Source of the DNA: Puniceibacterium confluentis
Lineage (GTDB): Bacteria > Pseudomonadota > Alphaproteobacteria > Rhodobacterales > Rhodobacteraceae
Direction: 5' to 3'
Assembly: GCF_007923445.1 (NCBI RefSeq)
Contig: NZ_VOJI01000012.1
Coordinates: forward strand, 62,001-126,000
Length of the DNA: 64,000 bases
Shown piece by piece: positions 63,635 through 64,000 of the stretch; the stretch's first letter is position 1, and each line of letters starts with the position of its first letter. Made by a program: the position numbers and the translations under genes. The notes beneath the pieces are model-generated. The model saw nothing but the letters and a program-made list of their open reading frames with translations. It was not told the origin of the DNA and made no database searches.

Positions 63635-64000
63635 TCAGGGCTGCGGTTCGGCGCCTTCCCAAGCGCGCTGCAGCAGGGCGCGCAACGGCGCGGCCTCGAT
63701 CGGGCGCGGGTTCCAGTATGGGTTGGCAAGCGCGATCTCGCAGGCGCGGTCCAGGTCGGTCTGCTTTACGCCAAGGTCGCACAGCGCCGTCGGGACGCCG
63801 AGCTTTTGCGCCATCCTGTACAGGCCGACCGGCGCGTCCTCCGCGTCGATTGCCGCCGCGATCCGCGCCATGGCTTCGGGGGCGGCAATGCTGTTGTAGG
63901 CCAACGCATGCGGCAGCACGATGGTGTGCGTTTCGGCATGGGGCAGGTTGAAACTGCCGCCGAGCGTGTGGCAAAGCTTGTGATGCAGCGACATCCCCAC
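63635..64000 (-). CDS. Maleylacetate reductase, C-terminal part
   Basis: The last 121 residues of an iron-containing alcohol dehydrogenase-type protein. The His-rich metal region LHHKLCHTLGGSFNLPHAETH and LPHALAYNSIAAPEAM are typical of maleylacetate reductase, which converts maleylacetate to 3-oxoadipate with NADH. The rest lies beyond the right edge. It is 158 bp upstream of the dioxygenase on the same strand. Confidence 0.88.
   Translation of the reverse strand: MGMSLHHKLCHTLGGSFNLPHAETHTIVLPHALAYNSIAAPEAMARIAAAIDAEDAPVGLYRMAQKLGVPTALCDLGVKQTDLDRACEIALANPYWNPRPIEAAPLRALLQRAWEGAEPQP

Noticed and set aside
62616-63974. A 452-codon frame for the dioxygenase
   Set aside because: The family domain starts at 63476; the upstream part overlaps the maleylacetate reductase gene in another frame.

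Overview
The window looks like a chromosomal segment of a high-GC, probably marine member of the Rhodobacteraceae/Roseobacteraceae (Alphaproteobacteria). Supporting signs are GC-rich codon use, a Hint-domain protein of a type common in this family, DUF3726, a P4-like satellite island, many ATGA-coupled genes, and pseudogenes of GTA/prophage and IS5 (IS427-type) origin. Taxonomy is inferred from gene style; no rRNA gene is present.

1-27.8 kb is mostly core genome. It holds the glycine-cleavage operon gcvT-gcvH-gcvP (minus strand, gcvP cut by the window edge) behind a tandem glycine riboswitch. After it come a GGCT-like/DUF2254 pair, gltX, an MFS exporter, thpR, a 2OG-Fe(II) oxygenase, a minizincin, a glycosyltransferase with nadE, and an exported protein made of 18 MORN repeats. 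Next are an SDR, leuA with an apparent leucine leader peptide, phoD, ggt, a 2-hydroxyacid dehydrogenase, SH3 and Hint proteins, and the operon SPOR lipoprotein-dac-tmk-holB.

27.97-38.43 kb is a 10.4-kb integrative island. It is inserted at the 3' end of tRNA-Ser(UGA), bounded by a 14-bp direct repeat, and carries a tyrosine integrase, AlpA, a Toprim primase and a DUF3987 protein (P4-like satellite layout). Cargo is an unknown 263-aa protein, a broken IS5-family element and an RTX-like protein with a 29-residue repeat. 38.4-42.7 kb is a second scrapyard-like mobile region: an Mrr-type endonuclease, a serine resolvase, and broken protease, recombinase and RTX genes.

42.7-50.8 kb is one long minus-strand operon. 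A periplasmic pentaheme cytochrome c is followed by nqrA-B-C-D-E-F, apbE, nqrM and a CBS-domain gene, with an FNR-type box upstream. Its NqrB lacks the segment that normally carries the covalent FMN, so this is a divergent NQR. 51.1-59.2 kb holds a LysR regulator divergent from a coupled operon: aldehyde dehydrogenase, M19 dipeptidase-like protein, BCCT transporter, unknown protein, DUF3726 protein and RidA. It probably imports and breaks down a betaine-like compound. 59.7-61.8 kb has an L,D-transpeptidase and decayed mobile-gene fragments. 61.8-64 kb is a hydroxyquinol branch: maleylacetate reductase (cut by the edge), hydroxyquinol 1,2-dioxygenase and a BKACE enzyme that could finish the pathway from 3-oxoadipate.
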